A DNA stretch of 64,000 bases from Rhodospirillales bacterium (GTDB taxonomy: Bacteria > Pseudomonadota > Alphaproteobacteria > Micavibrionales > Micavibrionaceae). The stretch is taken from contig CP060239.1 of NCBI GenBank assembly GCA_023898785.1, forward strand, positions 1,240,001 to 1,304,000. Reading direction: 5' to 3'. Position numbers and translations under genes: made by a program. Every line of letters starts with the position of its first letter. The first letter of the stretch is position 1. Of the stretch, positions 47,577-57,433 are shown in pieces. Under the pieces are notes generated by a model. It saw only the letters and a list, made by a program, of their open reading frames with translations. It was not told where the DNA came from and made no database searches.

Positions 47577-47680
47577 GTTTGTTTCCTTTTAACCACGAAT
47601 GGACACAAATAAACACGAATGGTTCTAGCAAAAACCATAAGGTGAGACAAAGGAAAACACTGTTTTAACACTGAAAACAA

Positions 47681-47705
47681 AAACCCCGGAACGTTTCCGG
47701 GGTTT
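47681..47705 (-). terminator. Rho-independent terminator after the lipoprotein gene
   Basis: On the minus strand CCCCGGAA-ACG-TTCCGGGG (47684-47702) is followed by TTTTTGTTTTC. It lies 21 nt after the lipoprotein gene stop and should cut transcription before murC. Confidence 0.88.
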
Positions 47706-47725
47706 CATGGGATGATTTTTATATT

Positions 47726-48406
47726 TTACCGGACATATTCATAACATAGGGCAACAGGGACAGAGTCTAATGCGACCACTACTTGTCCGTTAGGGGATGC
47801 TTTGAGCCTCTCTGGTGAGACTTTTTTCGAGGCAAAACAGCCTGTTATCCCGCCAAATTCAAAATTGTAGCCTTGAGGGTTTTTATAATATTTCATATCC
47901 GCGCAATCGGCGTCATCGACCAGATGAGCGACGCCGCTTAGGGTGTTTGTTATTTCATTAAACTTTAAAAGTGTTTCCTTGCACGCAAGCTCTCCGTAGT
48001 CAGGAGCAAGATCAATGTTGACATATGTATTCGCGATTAAAATCCTGTTGGTATCTGCATCTGCTGCACCGGCATGGTAAAGGTTGTCTGCCTCTACCTC
48101 AGGGGATCTTCCCACACCTTGAGCTTGAGCTTGTTCCCCTTCTATTGCAATGCTCGCTTCGGTACTGATTCCAACATCTGTATCCTGTTTGACCTTTCCC
48201 CCGTAAATTGAGAACGCATCGTTATCGTAAGAAGGAATGCGGACTACGCGGTGATCAATAGCGATAATTTTCTCCGCACCTTCAGGATTTCCAAAAGCAA
48301 TCGTCAGCTCTTGCCCTTTATCTCCGTATAAAGATGTTGCACAGCCGGACAGTTGTGTTGCACCAAATAGCATAGACAGCGCCATAACTCTATTTTTCAA
48401 CGACAT
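47726..48406 (-). CDS. Lipoprotein of unknown function within the dcw cluster
   Basis: ATG 48406 has GAGGAG seven nt upstream; the GTG at 48427 is less likely. The signal peptide ends in a lipobox, QLSGC, so the mature Cys is near residue 22. The 226-residue protein has four later Cys residues (ACKET, DDADCADMKY, GCFAS, ALCYEY) that could form disulphides. No family is recognised. It lies between murG and murC and is followed directly by a terminator, so it looks like an independent insertion in the cluster. Confidence 0.8.
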   Translation of the reverse strand: MSLKNRVMALSMLFGATQLSGCATSLYGDKGQELTIAFGNPEGAEKIIAIDHRVVRIPSYDNDAFSIYGGKVKQDTDVGISTEASIAIEGEQAQAQGVGRSPEVEADNLYHAGAADADTNRILIANTYVNIDLAPDYGELACKETLLKFNEITNTLSGVAHLVDDADCADMKYYKNPQGYNFEFGGITGCFASKKVSPERLKASPNGQVVVALDSVPVALCYEYVR

Positions 48407-48483
48407 AATATTCTCCTCGCCACTCAAAAACTGAGGATGCTTTTACATTGTTATTAAATGTTATGTCAATATTTTTATGAAAA

Positions 48484-49587
48484 CTACTCATTCCAGCCGC
48501 TCATGATGGCGGTGACGAGGTTGCCGAGTTTTCGCGCGGCGTCGGGGCGGCCACATTCGCGGGCCTTTTCCGCAGCGCTAAACAATATTTGCGGATTTTG
48601 CAGGAAAGTTTCAATGCGCGCAAGCAGCGCTTCGGACGTAAAGCCGCTTTCGGCCATCACCCAGCCGCCGCCGGCATCGGAGACGATTTCGGCGTTCATT
48701 TTTTGTTGCTGGTCTTTATGGTGCGGATAGGGCACGAAAATTGCCGGGCGTCCGGCGGCGCTCATTTCCGCGACGGTGCTGGCGCCGGAACGGCCAATAA
48801 ACAGGTGGCAATGCTCCAATTCTTCGGCGACATTGTCGATGAACGGGGAAAGATGCGCATTAATTTTGGCTTCGTCATAGCGCTTTTTTGTTTCTTGTAA
48901 ATCTTCCTGGCGACATTGCTGGACTATATGCAGGCGCGCACGGTGATCGGCGGGCAATCCGGCAAGCGCCTTGGGTAAAACTTCACTAAACACATGTGCG
49001 CCGAGGGATCCGCCCATCACCAAAATGCGTAATTCCCCGTCATGGTCGAGTTTAGGATAGGGCTTTGTATAAAGTGCAGCGATCTCCGGGCGCACCGGGT
49101 TGCCGGTAAAGATGGTGTGGATTTTTTCAGCCTCTTCCAGCCCGCGTAGCGACGGCGTTGACGAAGCAATGCGCGCAGCCTTTGGTGCCAACATTTCATT
49201 GGCTTTTCCGATAACCGCGTTTTGCTCGTGCAAGATGGTGGGGATTTTCATCCCTTGGGCCGCATAGACAGCTGGGAAGGACGGGTAGCCGCCAAAGCCG
49301 ACGACGATTGCGGGCCGGGTTTTTTTGAGCAGAGCGCGAGCCTGTAAAATGCCAAGCCCCAGATCAAATGCGCCTTTTATTTTGCCCTTAATCCCGGCGC
49401 CGAGCGTTCCGGCTTTTATTTCGTGTAAAGGGATGTCTTTAAACAGCTCGGCATATTTCATGCCGCGCGAATCCGTGACCATCTCGACGCGATAGCCGCG
49501 CGAGATCAGATCAAGCGCCAGAGCCTGAGCGGGCATGATATGACCGCCGGTGCCGCCTGCGCTGAGTATTATCAATGGATCACTCAT
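48484..49587 (-). CDS. murG: Lipid II-forming N-acetylglucosaminyltransferase
   Basis: Transfers GlcNAc to lipid I on the inner face of the membrane. The 367-residue GT28 protein has SAGGTGGHIMPAQALA, VGFGGYPSFPAVYAA, LHEQNAVIGKANEML, GGSLGAHVFSEVLPKAL, and the acceptor/UDP motif GRSGASTVAEMSAAGRPAIFVPYPHHKDQQQKMNAE. Its start overlaps the ftsW stop (ATGA). Confidence 0.97.
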   Translation of the reverse strand: MSDPLIILSAGGTGGHIMPAQALALDLISRGYRVEMVTDSRGMKYAELFKDIPLHEIKAGTLGAGIKGKIKGAFDLGLGILQARALLKKTRPAIVVGFGGYPSFPAVYAAQGMKIPTILHEQNAVIGKANEMLAPKAARIASSTPSLRGLEEAEKIHTIFTGNPVRPEIAALYTKPYPKLDHDGELRILVMGGSLGAHVFSEVLPKALAGLPADHRARLHIVQQCRQEDLQETKKRYDEAKINAHLSPFIDNVAEELEHCHLFIGRSGASTVAEMSAAGRPAIFVPYPHHKDQQQKMNAEIVSDAGGGWVMAESGFTSEALLARIETFLQNPQILFSAAEKARECGRPDAARKLGNLVTAIMSGWNE

Positions 49588-50753
49588 GGCGCAGCCCCTT
49601 GTGTCTTGGAGGTTGCCAGCGACAGCCCGCCCTTGGAAATGCCGGTGCGGCGACTACGCCGCGTGAGCGCCAGCACAATGCCCATCGAAAAACCGACGGA
49701 TAGCAAGGACGAGCCGCCATAGCTTATCAGCGGCAAGGTCATGCCTTTGGTCGGCAGGAGGTGGAGGCTGGAGCCCATATGCACCAAGGCCTGCAGACCG
49801 AACATTGTGAGCAACCCGCCCACGGCGAGGACCACAAACATATCATGCGAATCCATCAACCGGTTATAGCCGCGCAGCAAGATAAATCCGTAGACGCCGA
49901 GGATAATCAGTACGAAGACCAGCCCCATTTCTTCGGCAGCAACAGAAAAAATAAAATCGGCATGCGCATCGGGCAGGCCCATTTTTACGGTCCCCTGCCC
50001 AGGTCCGGTGCCGAACAAGCCGCCATTTTGGAAGGCCTGCAAAGATTTATCGATTTGGTAGGTATCACCGGCTTCGGGATGAAGATAGCGATCAATGCGG
50101 CTTTGGACGTGGTCAAATGCGGCATAAGCTGTGACAAGACCGCCGACTCCCAAAACCAGCAAAACCGCGAGCAGGCGAAAAGGGAAACCGGCCAGAAAAA
50201 TCTGCGCGGCCCAAATGGCGGTGACGATCACGGTCATGCCTAAATCCGGTTGAAGTAGCAACAATGTGATGGTCAGGAAATACAGGCCGGCGGTGATGGC
50301 GTTGCCGGGGAATTTTTCCTTTTCCTTTTGCATAGCCATAAACCAGGCCGCCAGTACGGCAAAAGCGGGCTTGATAAATTCGCTGGGTTGGAGAGAAAAA
50401 CCAAAAATATGAATCCAGCGCTGCGCACCTTTAATCTCCATGCCAGTGACCAGCACCGCGATCATTGCAATGGCACTGCCCACAAAAGCGAGCGCGGCCA
50501 GCCTGCGAATATTGCGCTGACCGAGAAAAGAAAAGCCAATCAACATGCCGATTGCCGGAACCAGAATGACGAGATGACGTTTGAGAAAATGGTAATTTTC
50601 TAAACCGATGCGCTCGGCCACAGGCGGGCTGGCCGTGGCGACCAGTGCAATGCCGAATACAGCCAGCGTTATAAGCGCGGCCAGCATAGCGCGATCAACG
50701 GTCCACCACCACTGGCCGAGAGGAGATTGGTCGGTGCGGGCAAAGAGGCTCAT
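49584..50753 (-). CDS. ftsW: Septal lipid II polymerase FtsW (SEDS family)
   Basis: A polytopic glycosyltransferase of the divisome, 389 residues. It shows GAQRWIHIFGFSLQPSEFIKPAF, LLQPDLGMTVIVT, GQGTVKMGLPDAHADFIFSVAAEEMG and LPTKGMTLPLISYGGSSLLSVG. The ATG overlaps the murD stop. Its partner FtsI is encoded upstream in the same operon. Position and motifs separate it from RodA at 7096-8223. Confidence 0.96.
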   Translation of the reverse strand: MSLFARTDQSPLGQWWWTVDRAMLAALITLAVFGIALVATASPPVAERIGLENYHFLKRHLVILVPAIGMLIGFSFLGQRNIRRLAALAFVGSAIAMIAVLVTGMEIKGAQRWIHIFGFSLQPSEFIKPAFAVLAAWFMAMQKEKEKFPGNAITAGLYFLTITLLLLQPDLGMTVIVTAIWAAQIFLAGFPFRLLAVLLVLGVGGLVTAYAAFDHVQSRIDRYLHPEAGDTYQIDKSLQAFQNGGLFGTGPGQGTVKMGLPDAHADFIFSVAAEEMGLVFVLIILGVYGFILLRGYNRLMDSHDMFVVLAVGGLLTMFGLQALVHMGSSLHLLPTKGMTLPLISYGGSSLLSVGFSMGIVLALTRRSRRTGISKGGLSLATSKTQGAAP

Positions 50754-52183
50754 GCCGCGGCTCCGTCTACCGAGGTTTGTGTTTCATCAAGTGCGTTGAC
50801 ATAGTTTGTAAAATATTCACCGCGCTCTTCGAAGGATCTGAACTGGTCGTAAGAGGCACACGCAGGAGACAGCATTACTACGCCGCCACCGCCGGGGCGT
50901 CCGCGTTCGGACTGCGCCAGATTGTGGGCTTCGTTGACGGCGTTTTCCAAATCCCCGCACAGCGTGTAGGGTACCGAATATTGATCAAGCCAGCCCGCGT
51001 AGGCGATCATTGCCTCACCAATTAAAAATGCATGGCGTACATTCGACATGAGAGAAGAAATATCCTCAAGATTATCGCCTTTGGGCCGACCGCCTGCGAT
51101 CCAATAAATATTGCGGTAAGCCGAGAGCGCTTTGCTGGTTGCTTCAACATTCGTGGCCTTACTGTCATTAATGTACGGGATACCGTTGATAACGCGCGTT
51201 TGAAACTGGCGGTGCGGCAAACCGGGAAATGTTTTCATTGCTTCCAGAATAACATCTGGTTCCAATGCTACATCCTGAGAGGCACACACTGCGTAAGCAG
51301 CAGCAGCGTTTTGGTGGTTGTGGATACCACGCAGGGAAGCAAAACCTTTTATCGAACCGATCTCGCGAGACGCTCCTTTGCGCGCATCAAACAAGATGCC
51401 GTCTTTGACGAAAACACCGTTTTCAACAGCGCCTTCAAAAGATAGAGGGCGGACGCGGCGCTGGCCGGTTTCATAAGCCATCATACGTTCGTAAATCCGG
51501 CGGCAGGGTTCATCATCAAGGCTGATAATTGCGAGGCCTTCTCCTTTAAAAATGCGTTCTTTGGCGGCGGCATAATTTTTGAAATTGCCATGCCGGTCCA
51601 GATGATCGGGCGTAATATTCAGCAGCACAGAAATATCGGGCGTAAATGTCGTGCATAAATCCATCTGGTACGATGAAATTTCCAGCACAAAGAATCCGTC
51701 TTTTTTTGGCAAATCCAGATCAAGCACGGGACGACCAATATTACCGCCCATGGCAACGCTGCACCCTGCGCTTTCAAGGATATAACCGATCAGCGCGGTG
51801 GTTGTTGATTTTCCGTTTGTGCCGGTTATGCCGATGGTTTTGCAACCATGGTTACAGCGATGCAGAATTTCCAGATCACTGATAATTTCCATGCCCAGTT
51901 TTCGCGCGGTCATGACAACCTGATGCGGCCTGGGATAAAAGAGCGGCACGCCCGGAGCAAGAACCAACAACGCACACTCTTGCAAATTCTTTTGATCAAG
52001 ATGTGTAATTTCAGCGCCGGTTTCACTGGCCGCATCGTGCGTATCGGCAAGATCGTCCCAGGCCTTCACCTTTGCACCAGCTTTGACCAGCGCTTTAATG
52101 GTTGAAATACCAGAAAGCCCAAGACCAAATACGGCTACGGGTTTGCCATCGAGTGTTTCAATGAATTTTGTACAATCAATCAT
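50750..52183 (-). CDS. murD: UDP-N-acetylmuramoylalanine--D-glutamate ligase
   Basis: Adds D-Glu. The 477-residue protein has the N-terminal VAVFGLGLSGISTIKALVKAGAKVKAWDD, LVLAPGVPL, ATP loop GITGTNGKSTTTALIGYIL, EISSYQMDL, NITPDHLDRHGN, and the C-domain LPHRQFQTRVINGIPYINDSKATNVEATSKAL with IAGGRPKGDNL. These are MurD-specific. It lies 3 nt from the mraY stop. Confidence 0.96.
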   Translation of the reverse strand: MIDCTKFIETLDGKPVAVFGLGLSGISTIKALVKAGAKVKAWDDLADTHDAASETGAEITHLDQKNLQECALLVLAPGVPLFYPRPHQVVMTARKLGMEIISDLEILHRCNHGCKTIGITGTNGKSTTTALIGYILESAGCSVAMGGNIGRPVLDLDLPKKDGFFVLEISSYQMDLCTTFTPDISVLLNITPDHLDRHGNFKNYAAAKERIFKGEGLAIISLDDEPCRRIYERMMAYETGQRRVRPLSFEGAVENGVFVKDGILFDARKGASREIGSIKGFASLRGIHNHQNAAAAYAVCASQDVALEPDVILEAMKTFPGLPHRQFQTRVINGIPYINDSKATNVEATSKALSAYRNIYWIAGGRPKGDNLEDISSLMSNVRHAFLIGEAMIAYAGWLDQYSVPYTLCGDLENAVNEAHNLAQSERGRPGGGGVVMLSPACASYDQFRSFEERGEYFTNYVNALDETQTSVDGAAA

Positions 52184-52186
52184 ACG

Positions 52187-53272
52187 CTATCTAAGCTTGA
52201 GTGTTGCCAAGCCGACCAATGCCAAAATAAATGCAATAATCCAGAAGCGTATAACGATTGTGGGTTCCGACCAACCCTTTTTCTCAAAATGATGATGCAA
52301 AGGCGCCATGGCGAAGACTCGCTTGCCGGTGAGTTTAAAAGATACAACCTGCACAATCACCGAAACGGTCTCGAGCACGAACAGGCCGCCGACAATGGCG
52401 AGTACTAACTCATGCTTTACAATCACCGCGATTGTACCGAGAACACCTCCCATCGCCAATGAGCCGGTATCGCCCATAAAGATCATCGCCGGGGGCGCGT
52501 TGTACCATAAAAACCCCATCGCGCCGCCGATGAGGGCACCACACAGAATGGAAAGTTCGCCGGTGCCGACGACGTAAGGAATGCGCAGATATTCCGAAAA
52601 GACTTCGTTGCCGACGAGATAGCTGATCATTCCAAACACGCCTGCGGCGATAGCGACCGGGACGATGGCCAGCCCGTCCAGTCCGTCTGTCAGGTTCACG
52701 GCGTTTGATGATCCCACCATTACCAGCAAGGCCCAGGGGATGAACAGCAAGCCGATATAGATGTAGATGTCTTTGAGGACAGGGATCGCGATATGCTGAT
52801 TAATATGGCCGGGCAGCGCGTTCATAATCCATATTGCAGCTATACTGCCAATCAGGATTTGTGCGGCCAGCTTGAGTTTTCCGGGCAGGCCCTTAGTGTT
52901 ACGCTTTGTCAGTTTGAGATAATCATCGCCGAAACCAATCAGGCCATATCCGACCATGACCAGCAGCGCGATCCAGACAAACTGATTGCTAAGATCCGCC
53001 CAAAGAAGCGTTGAAAGTGTCACGGAGATCAAAATCATCAGCCCGCCCATGGTCGGAGTTCCTGCCTTTGCAAAATGCGTCTCCGGACCATCTTCGCGGA
53101 TGGGCTGACCTTCCTTTTGTTTGGCCTTTAACCAGCCAATCATGCGCGGGGCAATCAGGAAGCAGATGAGCAGCGCCGTCAGAATCGCTCCGCCGGTGCG
53201 GAAGGTCAGATACTGAAACAGGTTAAAGAGAATGAACTGTTCGGACAGCGGGAAAAGGAGATGATAGAGCAT
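52187..53272 (-). CDS. mraY: Phospho-N-acetylmuramoyl-pentapeptide transferase
   Basis: A polytopic enzyme making lipid I, 361 residues, about ten membrane helices. It has [41 protein letters not shown] with the Asp-Asp pair, [37 protein letters not shown], and the cytoplasmic [23 protein letters not shown] loop. It follows the unknown ORF in the murF slot by 39 nt. Confidence 0.97.
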   Translation of the reverse strand: MLYHLLFPLSEQFILFNLFQYLTFRTGGAILTALLICFLIAPRMIGWLKAKQKEGQPIREDGPETHFAKAGTPTMGGLMILISVTLSTLLWADLSNQFVWIALLVMVGYGLIGFGDDYLKLTKRNTKGLPGKLKLAAQILIGSIAAIWIMNALPGHINQHIAIPVLKDIYIYIGLLFIPWALLVMVGSSNAVNLTDGLDGLAIVPVAIAAGVFGMISYLVGNEVFSEYLRIPYVVGTGELSILCGALIGGAMGFLWYNAPPAMIFMGDTGSLAMGGVLGTIAVIVKHELVLAIVGGLFVLETVSVIVQVVSFKLTGKRVFAMAPLHHHFEKKGWSEPTIVIRFWIIAFILALVGLATLKLR

Positions 53273-53311
53273 ACAGTGTAAAACCTTCTATTCTTTAGTT
53301 ACCCAGCGACC

Positions 53312-53752
53312 CTAGCGCATTTGAGGAACCGCGCGCAACATGCCAGCAAAGCGAATGCGAAACCGCGGGCCGACATGCTTAAAGATCATAAAATCTCCTG
53401 GTGCAACCACTTCGGGAACAATTGCGGCAAGCTTGGCATTGCGGGTTACGGCGCGCACTGCATCGGTGACATCGGCGACTACGCCAAAAGAACGCCCGGT
53501 GTAAATACAGTTGAGATTGGCAATCCGGCGCGGCAACGAAAGCCCTTTTGAGGACTTGGTTTTATTTTCCAGATCAATTTCCCATTCGGAGGGCAGCGCG
53601 TTTTGCAAAATTACCGTTTGCTGGGCGTTTCCCGTGTCGACAAGTCCGCCGACCTTAAGAACAGAATATGGTGTTCTGGGCCGGGGCTGGACACTCACGG
53701 TTACACCTGCGAGGCGCACGGCCTTCCAGTTTAAACTATTGCTTCCTAACAT
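53312..53752 (-). CDS. Unknown 146-residue protein in the murF slot
   Basis: It occupies the place between murE and mraY where murF normally sits. Its ATG overlaps the murE stop (TAATG), so it is translated in the operon. It lacks any ATP loop or Mur ligase core. The last 60 residues (VVADVTDAVRAVTRNAKLAAIVPEVVAPGDFMIFKHVGPRFRIRFAGML) loosely resemble the end of MurF, where a PGD-V--K-S block closes the protein. It may therefore be a heavily reduced MurF, or an unrelated replacement. No signal peptide or membrane helix. Confidence 0.7.
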   Translation of the reverse strand: MLGSNSLNWKAVRLAGVTVSVQPRPRTPYSVLKVGGLVDTGNAQQTVILQNALPSEWEIDLENKTKSSKGLSLPRRIANLNCIYTGRSFGVVADVTDAVRAVTRNAKLAAIVPEVVAPGDFMIFKHVGPRFRIRFAGMLRAVPQMR

Positions 53753-55203
53753 TATACTTTCTTTTCTTCCTCTTTACTTGGTTCTTGATGTTCGAGATAC
53801 GCAATGGCTTTACCGGCCTCTTCAACATCATCGAAATGAGTCGTATGGCTGGCAAAAATCTGTCCTTGTTCGTGACCTTTTCCGGCGATGACCAGCACAT
53901 CGCCGGTTTCGAGCTGTGTGATGGCTGTAGTAATAGCTTCGCGGCGATCGGCAATTTGTTGTGAGGACGGAACACTGCTGAGAATAGCAGCACGAATATC
54001 GGCGGGGTTTTCGCCCCGCGGATTGTCATCTGTAACAATAGTCAGGTCGGCATATTGCCCTGCAACCGCTCCCATGACCGGGCGCTTGGCCTTATCGCGA
54101 TTACCGCCGCAGCCAAAGACGCAAACCAGCTTTCCTTTTGTATGCGGACGCAAGGCCTTAAGAATATTTTCCAGCGCATCGGGCGTATGGGCATAATCGA
54201 CATAGACTGCCGCCCCGGGATGACCGGGCACGAGTTGGAGGCGTCCCGGCGCACCTTGGAGTTTTTCCAACGCTTCAATGTAGATTTCTTTTTTCGCCGG
54301 GTCATTTGCGATGACCAGCCCAAGAGCGCAAAGCGCGTTCATGACCTGAAACTCGCCGACCAGTGGAAGCGTGATGTCTTTATGCGCACCGGTAATTCCC
54401 AGTTCTAAATCCTGCCCGTGACCGGCGGGCTTAACGGATAGAATTTTAAGGTCTTTACCATGGTGGCCGTAACTCAAAATTTTTACGCCGCGCCGTTTGC
54501 AGATTTCCTGCAGCTTTTCGAATTCGGGAATGTCGGCATTGAGTACAGCCACACCGCTTTCTGGCAGAAGCTCTTCAAACAGGCGGGCTTTGGCCGTGAA
54601 ATATTCTTCCATGGAGCCGTGGTAATCGAGGTGATCGTGGCTGAGATTGGTAAAACCGGCGGCTTCAAACTCTACACCGTCAAGACGATATTGATCCAGC
54701 CCATGCGAAGAGGCTTCCATTGCCAGATGCGTCACGCCTTCGGCGGCGAGTTCGGCCAGCCCGGCCTGCAGCGCAACAGGACCAGGCGTTGTCATCGCGC
54801 CAGACTTCACAACGCCAGCACAGCGTACACCCAGCGTTCCGAGAGAGGCGGCATTATACCCGGCTGCAGTCCAAAGCTGCTGTACAAACAGCGTGGTAGA
54901 GGTTTTGCCATTTGTTCCACTCACAACTGCGATGTGCTCAGGCTGGCGTGCATAAAACTGCGCTGCCAATTTGGCAAGGGCTTGCCGCGGGTTAGGATCT
55001 GTGAGCAGTTTGACATCCTTTACGCCCGGTGGAAGCTGTGTACCTTCGGGAGCAAGAATCACACTCGCACCGTGCTCAATCGCGGCGTTAATATAATCAC
55101 GACCATCCACTTTGCACCCGGGCAGCGCTGCAAACAGGTAGCCCTTTTTAACCGCGCGACTATCTTCGCTCAGACCTTTGATGGTGGAGACATCAAAATT
55201 CAT
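53752..55203 (-). CDS. murE: UDP-MurNAc-tripeptide synthetase (meso-diaminopimelate adding)
   Basis: Adds the third stem-peptide residue, 483 residues. ATG 55203 is used; its codon overlaps the ftsI stop (TGATG), with GGAGGAG upstream. Motifs: LSEDSRAVKKGYLFAALPG, ATP loop VSGTNGKTSTTLFVQQLW, TTPGP, MEASSHGLDQYRL, TNLSHDHLDYHGSMEEYFTAKARLF and VDYAHTPDALENILKAL. TDDNPRGENPADIR contains the DNPR motif that marks diaminopimelate rather than lysine specificity. The C-terminus ends in a charged KEEEKK tail. Confidence 0.96.
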   Translation of the reverse strand: MNFDVSTIKGLSEDSRAVKKGYLFAALPGCKVDGRDYINAAIEHGASVILAPEGTQLPPGVKDVKLLTDPNPRQALAKLAAQFYARQPEHIAVVSGTNGKTSTTLFVQQLWTAAGYNAASLGTLGVRCAGVVKSGAMTTPGPVALQAGLAELAAEGVTHLAMEASSHGLDQYRLDGVEFEAAGFTNLSHDHLDYHGSMEEYFTAKARLFEELLPESGVAVLNADIPEFEKLQEICKRRGVKILSYGHHGKDLKILSVKPAGHGQDLELGITGAHKDITLPLVGEFQVMNALCALGLVIANDPAKKEIYIEALEKLQGAPGRLQLVPGHPGAAVYVDYAHTPDALENILKALRPHTKGKLVCVFGCGGNRDKAKRPVMGAVAGQYADLTIVTDDNPRGENPADIRAAILSSVPSSQQIADRREAITTAITQLETGDVLVIAGKGHEQGQIFASHTTHFDDVEEAGKAIAYLEHQEPSKEEEKKV

Positions 55204-56930
55204 CAATGCTCCTCCTTTGTACTAACAAATTGTTTCAAGGACTCACCGAAGTGGTTTTCTGGTGTATTATCTCCTGCTGGTGAAATGCCAAGGATAGCGG
55301 CCATAGAGGCGATTACCCGCGCTACGGCCGGAGCGGCAACCCAGCCGCCAGTGGCGTAATTCCATGTATGTTTTTGACCTTTAGGTTCGTCAACCATAAT
55401 GAAAACCGCATAGCGCGGTTCATCCATTGGGAAAATACCAACAAAGGATGAAATCTTTTTCTTGCTATCATAACGGCCATCGGCAATTTTTTCGGCGGTG
55501 CCGGTTTTACCACCAACGCGATAACCCTTCACTTCGGCTTTTTTGGCTGTGCCGTCGGTCACAACAAGCCTGAGCAATTGACGCATACGCTGGGCGGTTT
55601 CAGCCGAAACAATGCGAATATCTTTGCCAGGCTCTTCTTCATCGCTTTGCTCATCAAGGACGAGGCTGGGTTTTACCAAATAGCCGCCATTGACGATGGA
55701 GGATACGGCTGTGATAAGCTGAAGCGGCGTTGTGGATACGCCATGACCATAGGAAGCGGTGAGTGTGTTGACCTCGCGCCAGGGATGGGGCACAAGCGGA
55801 CGCGTAACCTCACGCACCTCAAAATCGAGCGGGTCTAACAGGCCAAGATCACGATAGAAACTGCGCAAAGCATCCGTGCCGACGGCGCGGCCCATCAGCG
55901 CGGAGCCAATATTTGAGGAATACATAAACACTTCGGGAATGGTCAGAACCCGGTCTTCTGCGTGATAATCATGGATCGTATGGCGGCCGATTTTAATCGG
56001 TTCACTGGCATCAAAGGTCGTGCTCATCGGCACATCATGCGCCTCGAAAAATGCGGCGGTGGAAAAAATCTTGAACACAGATCCGAGTTCATAAGCTCCC
56101 AGGGTCAGGCGATTAAAAATCGCATCTTTATCGGCGCGGCCCGGATCATGCGGATTAAAATCTGGCAAAGAGACACCAGCGAGAATTTCACCTGTGGTTA
56201 CGTCCATGATTGCGCCGGCTGCGCCGATGGCCTCAAATTCTTCCACGGCTTTAAGCATCTCACGGCGCAGCACATGTTGGAGGCGAATATCCAATGTTAA
56301 TTTAAGATCGTGTCCGCCGCCGAGATGTTTGTTAAAACTGCGCTCAATTCCGGCAAGCCCTTGCGCATCAACATTACCATAGCCGAGCAAATGCGCGGCC
56401 AGCGCCCCTTGCGGGTAAAAACGTTTATAGCCCTCCTCAAACTCAAGCCCCGGCTCTCCGATTTGCAAGACCTGATATTGCTGGTCAGGGCTTACGTTGC
56501 GCTGGAGCCAGACGAAGCGTTTCTGGCTTTGCAGCTTTTGAAGGATATCGCCATATTTCAAGTCAGGAAAAATTATTATCAGCTTTTTGGCAGCTGCATC
56601 CGCATCGGCGATTAAGCGTGGATCTGCATAGAGCGAAGCGGTTTTGAGTGTGGTGGCAAGCAACGCGCCGTTGCGATCAGTAATGTCGGCGCGGCGCGGC
56701 GTTTCGCCGTTTATATTTAGCATATTGCTTTCAGCAATCTGCCCGTTATCGGGTGCAATGGCATGCCCTTGAATAATCGCCAGGTCGAAGGCACGCACGG
56801 CGAACACCATATAGACCAGGATAAAAAAACCACTCATCAAAACAAGACGCCCGCGCGCCAGATCCAGAGCCGAACTGCGCTCTCCTTCAATTTTGACTGT
56901 ATTTCGACGTAAACGCTGGGAAAAGATCAT
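55203..56930 (-). CDS. ftsI: Septal transpeptidase FtsI / PBP3
   Basis: A class B PBP of 575 residues: a cytoplasmic start, membrane helix (about 30-50), pedestal domain, and transpeptidase domain with Ser284-Val-Phe-Lys, Ser338-Ser-Asn and Lys475-Thr-Gly. It crosslinks septal peptidoglycan with FtsW. The start overlaps the ftsL stop (ATGA). Confidence 0.96.
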   Translation of the reverse strand: MIFSQRLRRNTVKIEGERSSALDLARGRLVLMSGFFILVYMVFAVRAFDLAIIQGHAIAPDNGQIAESNMLNINGETPRRADITDRNGALLATTLKTASLYADPRLIADADAAAKKLIIIFPDLKYGDILQKLQSQKRFVWLQRNVSPDQQYQVLQIGEPGLEFEEGYKRFYPQGALAAHLLGYGNVDAQGLAGIERSFNKHLGGGHDLKLTLDIRLQHVLRREMLKAVEEFEAIGAAGAIMDVTTGEILAGVSLPDFNPHDPGRADKDAIFNRLTLGAYELGSVFKIFSTAAFFEAHDVPMSTTFDASEPIKIGRHTIHDYHAEDRVLTIPEVFMYSSNIGSALMGRAVGTDALRSFYRDLGLLDPLDFEVREVTRPLVPHPWREVNTLTASYGHGVSTTPLQLITAVSSIVNGGYLVKPSLVLDEQSDEEEPGKDIRIVSAETAQRMRQLLRLVVTDGTAKKAEVKGYRVGGKTGTAEKIADGRYDSKKKISSFVGIFPMDEPRYAVFIMVDEPKGQKHTWNYATGGWVAAPAVARVIASMAAILGISPAGDNTPENHFGESLKQFVSTKEEH

Positions 56931-57433
56931 GGCACACCGCCATTTTTGCTTTGACCCAATTCATTCAGCAAATCGCCAAAGGCTTTTTCCTTTACGGGCT
57001 TATTGTGCCGCATTGATGGATCCGCGCGCTGTGGCTTTTGCACGGGGATCGGTGCGCTTTCCTTTTCCTGGCCAGCACTTTGAAATGTGACAGGCTGCAA
57101 GACCGGGGGGGGGAAGCTTTCAACTTCCGGCAGCACAAACTCAGAGGGAACAGATTCAGGGAGATGCACTTCCTCGCTGGTCATTTGATCAGGCGATGGC
57201 GGCACCAAATCAAGGAACTCGTTAGCCAAACGCTCGAGGCGTTCAGGGCGATTGAGTGTTTCCCATTCAGCTTTCAGCATGCGTATTTTTTCTTCTTCAC
57301 GCTGAACTGATTGCTCCAGCGCCTCGAGACGCTCCTGAGCATGTTGGACATTTTGCGAGGTGTGGAGCAGTACGGCGCCAGCCAGCCCGACCAGGGCGAA
57401 AATTATAAAAGTACGGGGCTTGAGCAGTTTCAT
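56927..57433 (-). CDS. ftsL: Cell division protein FtsL
   Basis: A 168-residue bitopic protein: one membrane helix (about 10-26), then a coiled coil (HAQERLEALEQSVQREEEKIRMLKAEWETLNRPERLERLANEFLDLVPPSPDQM, typical of alphaproteobacterial FtsL). A Pro-rich tail (about 95-168) is longer than usual. Its start overlaps the rsmH stop (ATGA). Position between rsmH and ftsI confirms the identity. Confidence 0.9.
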   Translation of the reverse strand: MKLLKPRTFIIFALVGLAGAVLLHTSQNVQHAQERLEALEQSVQREEEKIRMLKAEWETLNRPERLERLANEFLDLVPPSPDQMTSEEVHLPESVPSEFVLPEVESFPPPVLQPVTFQSAGQEKESAPIPVQKPQRADPSMRHNKPVKEKAFGDLLNELGQSKNGGVP

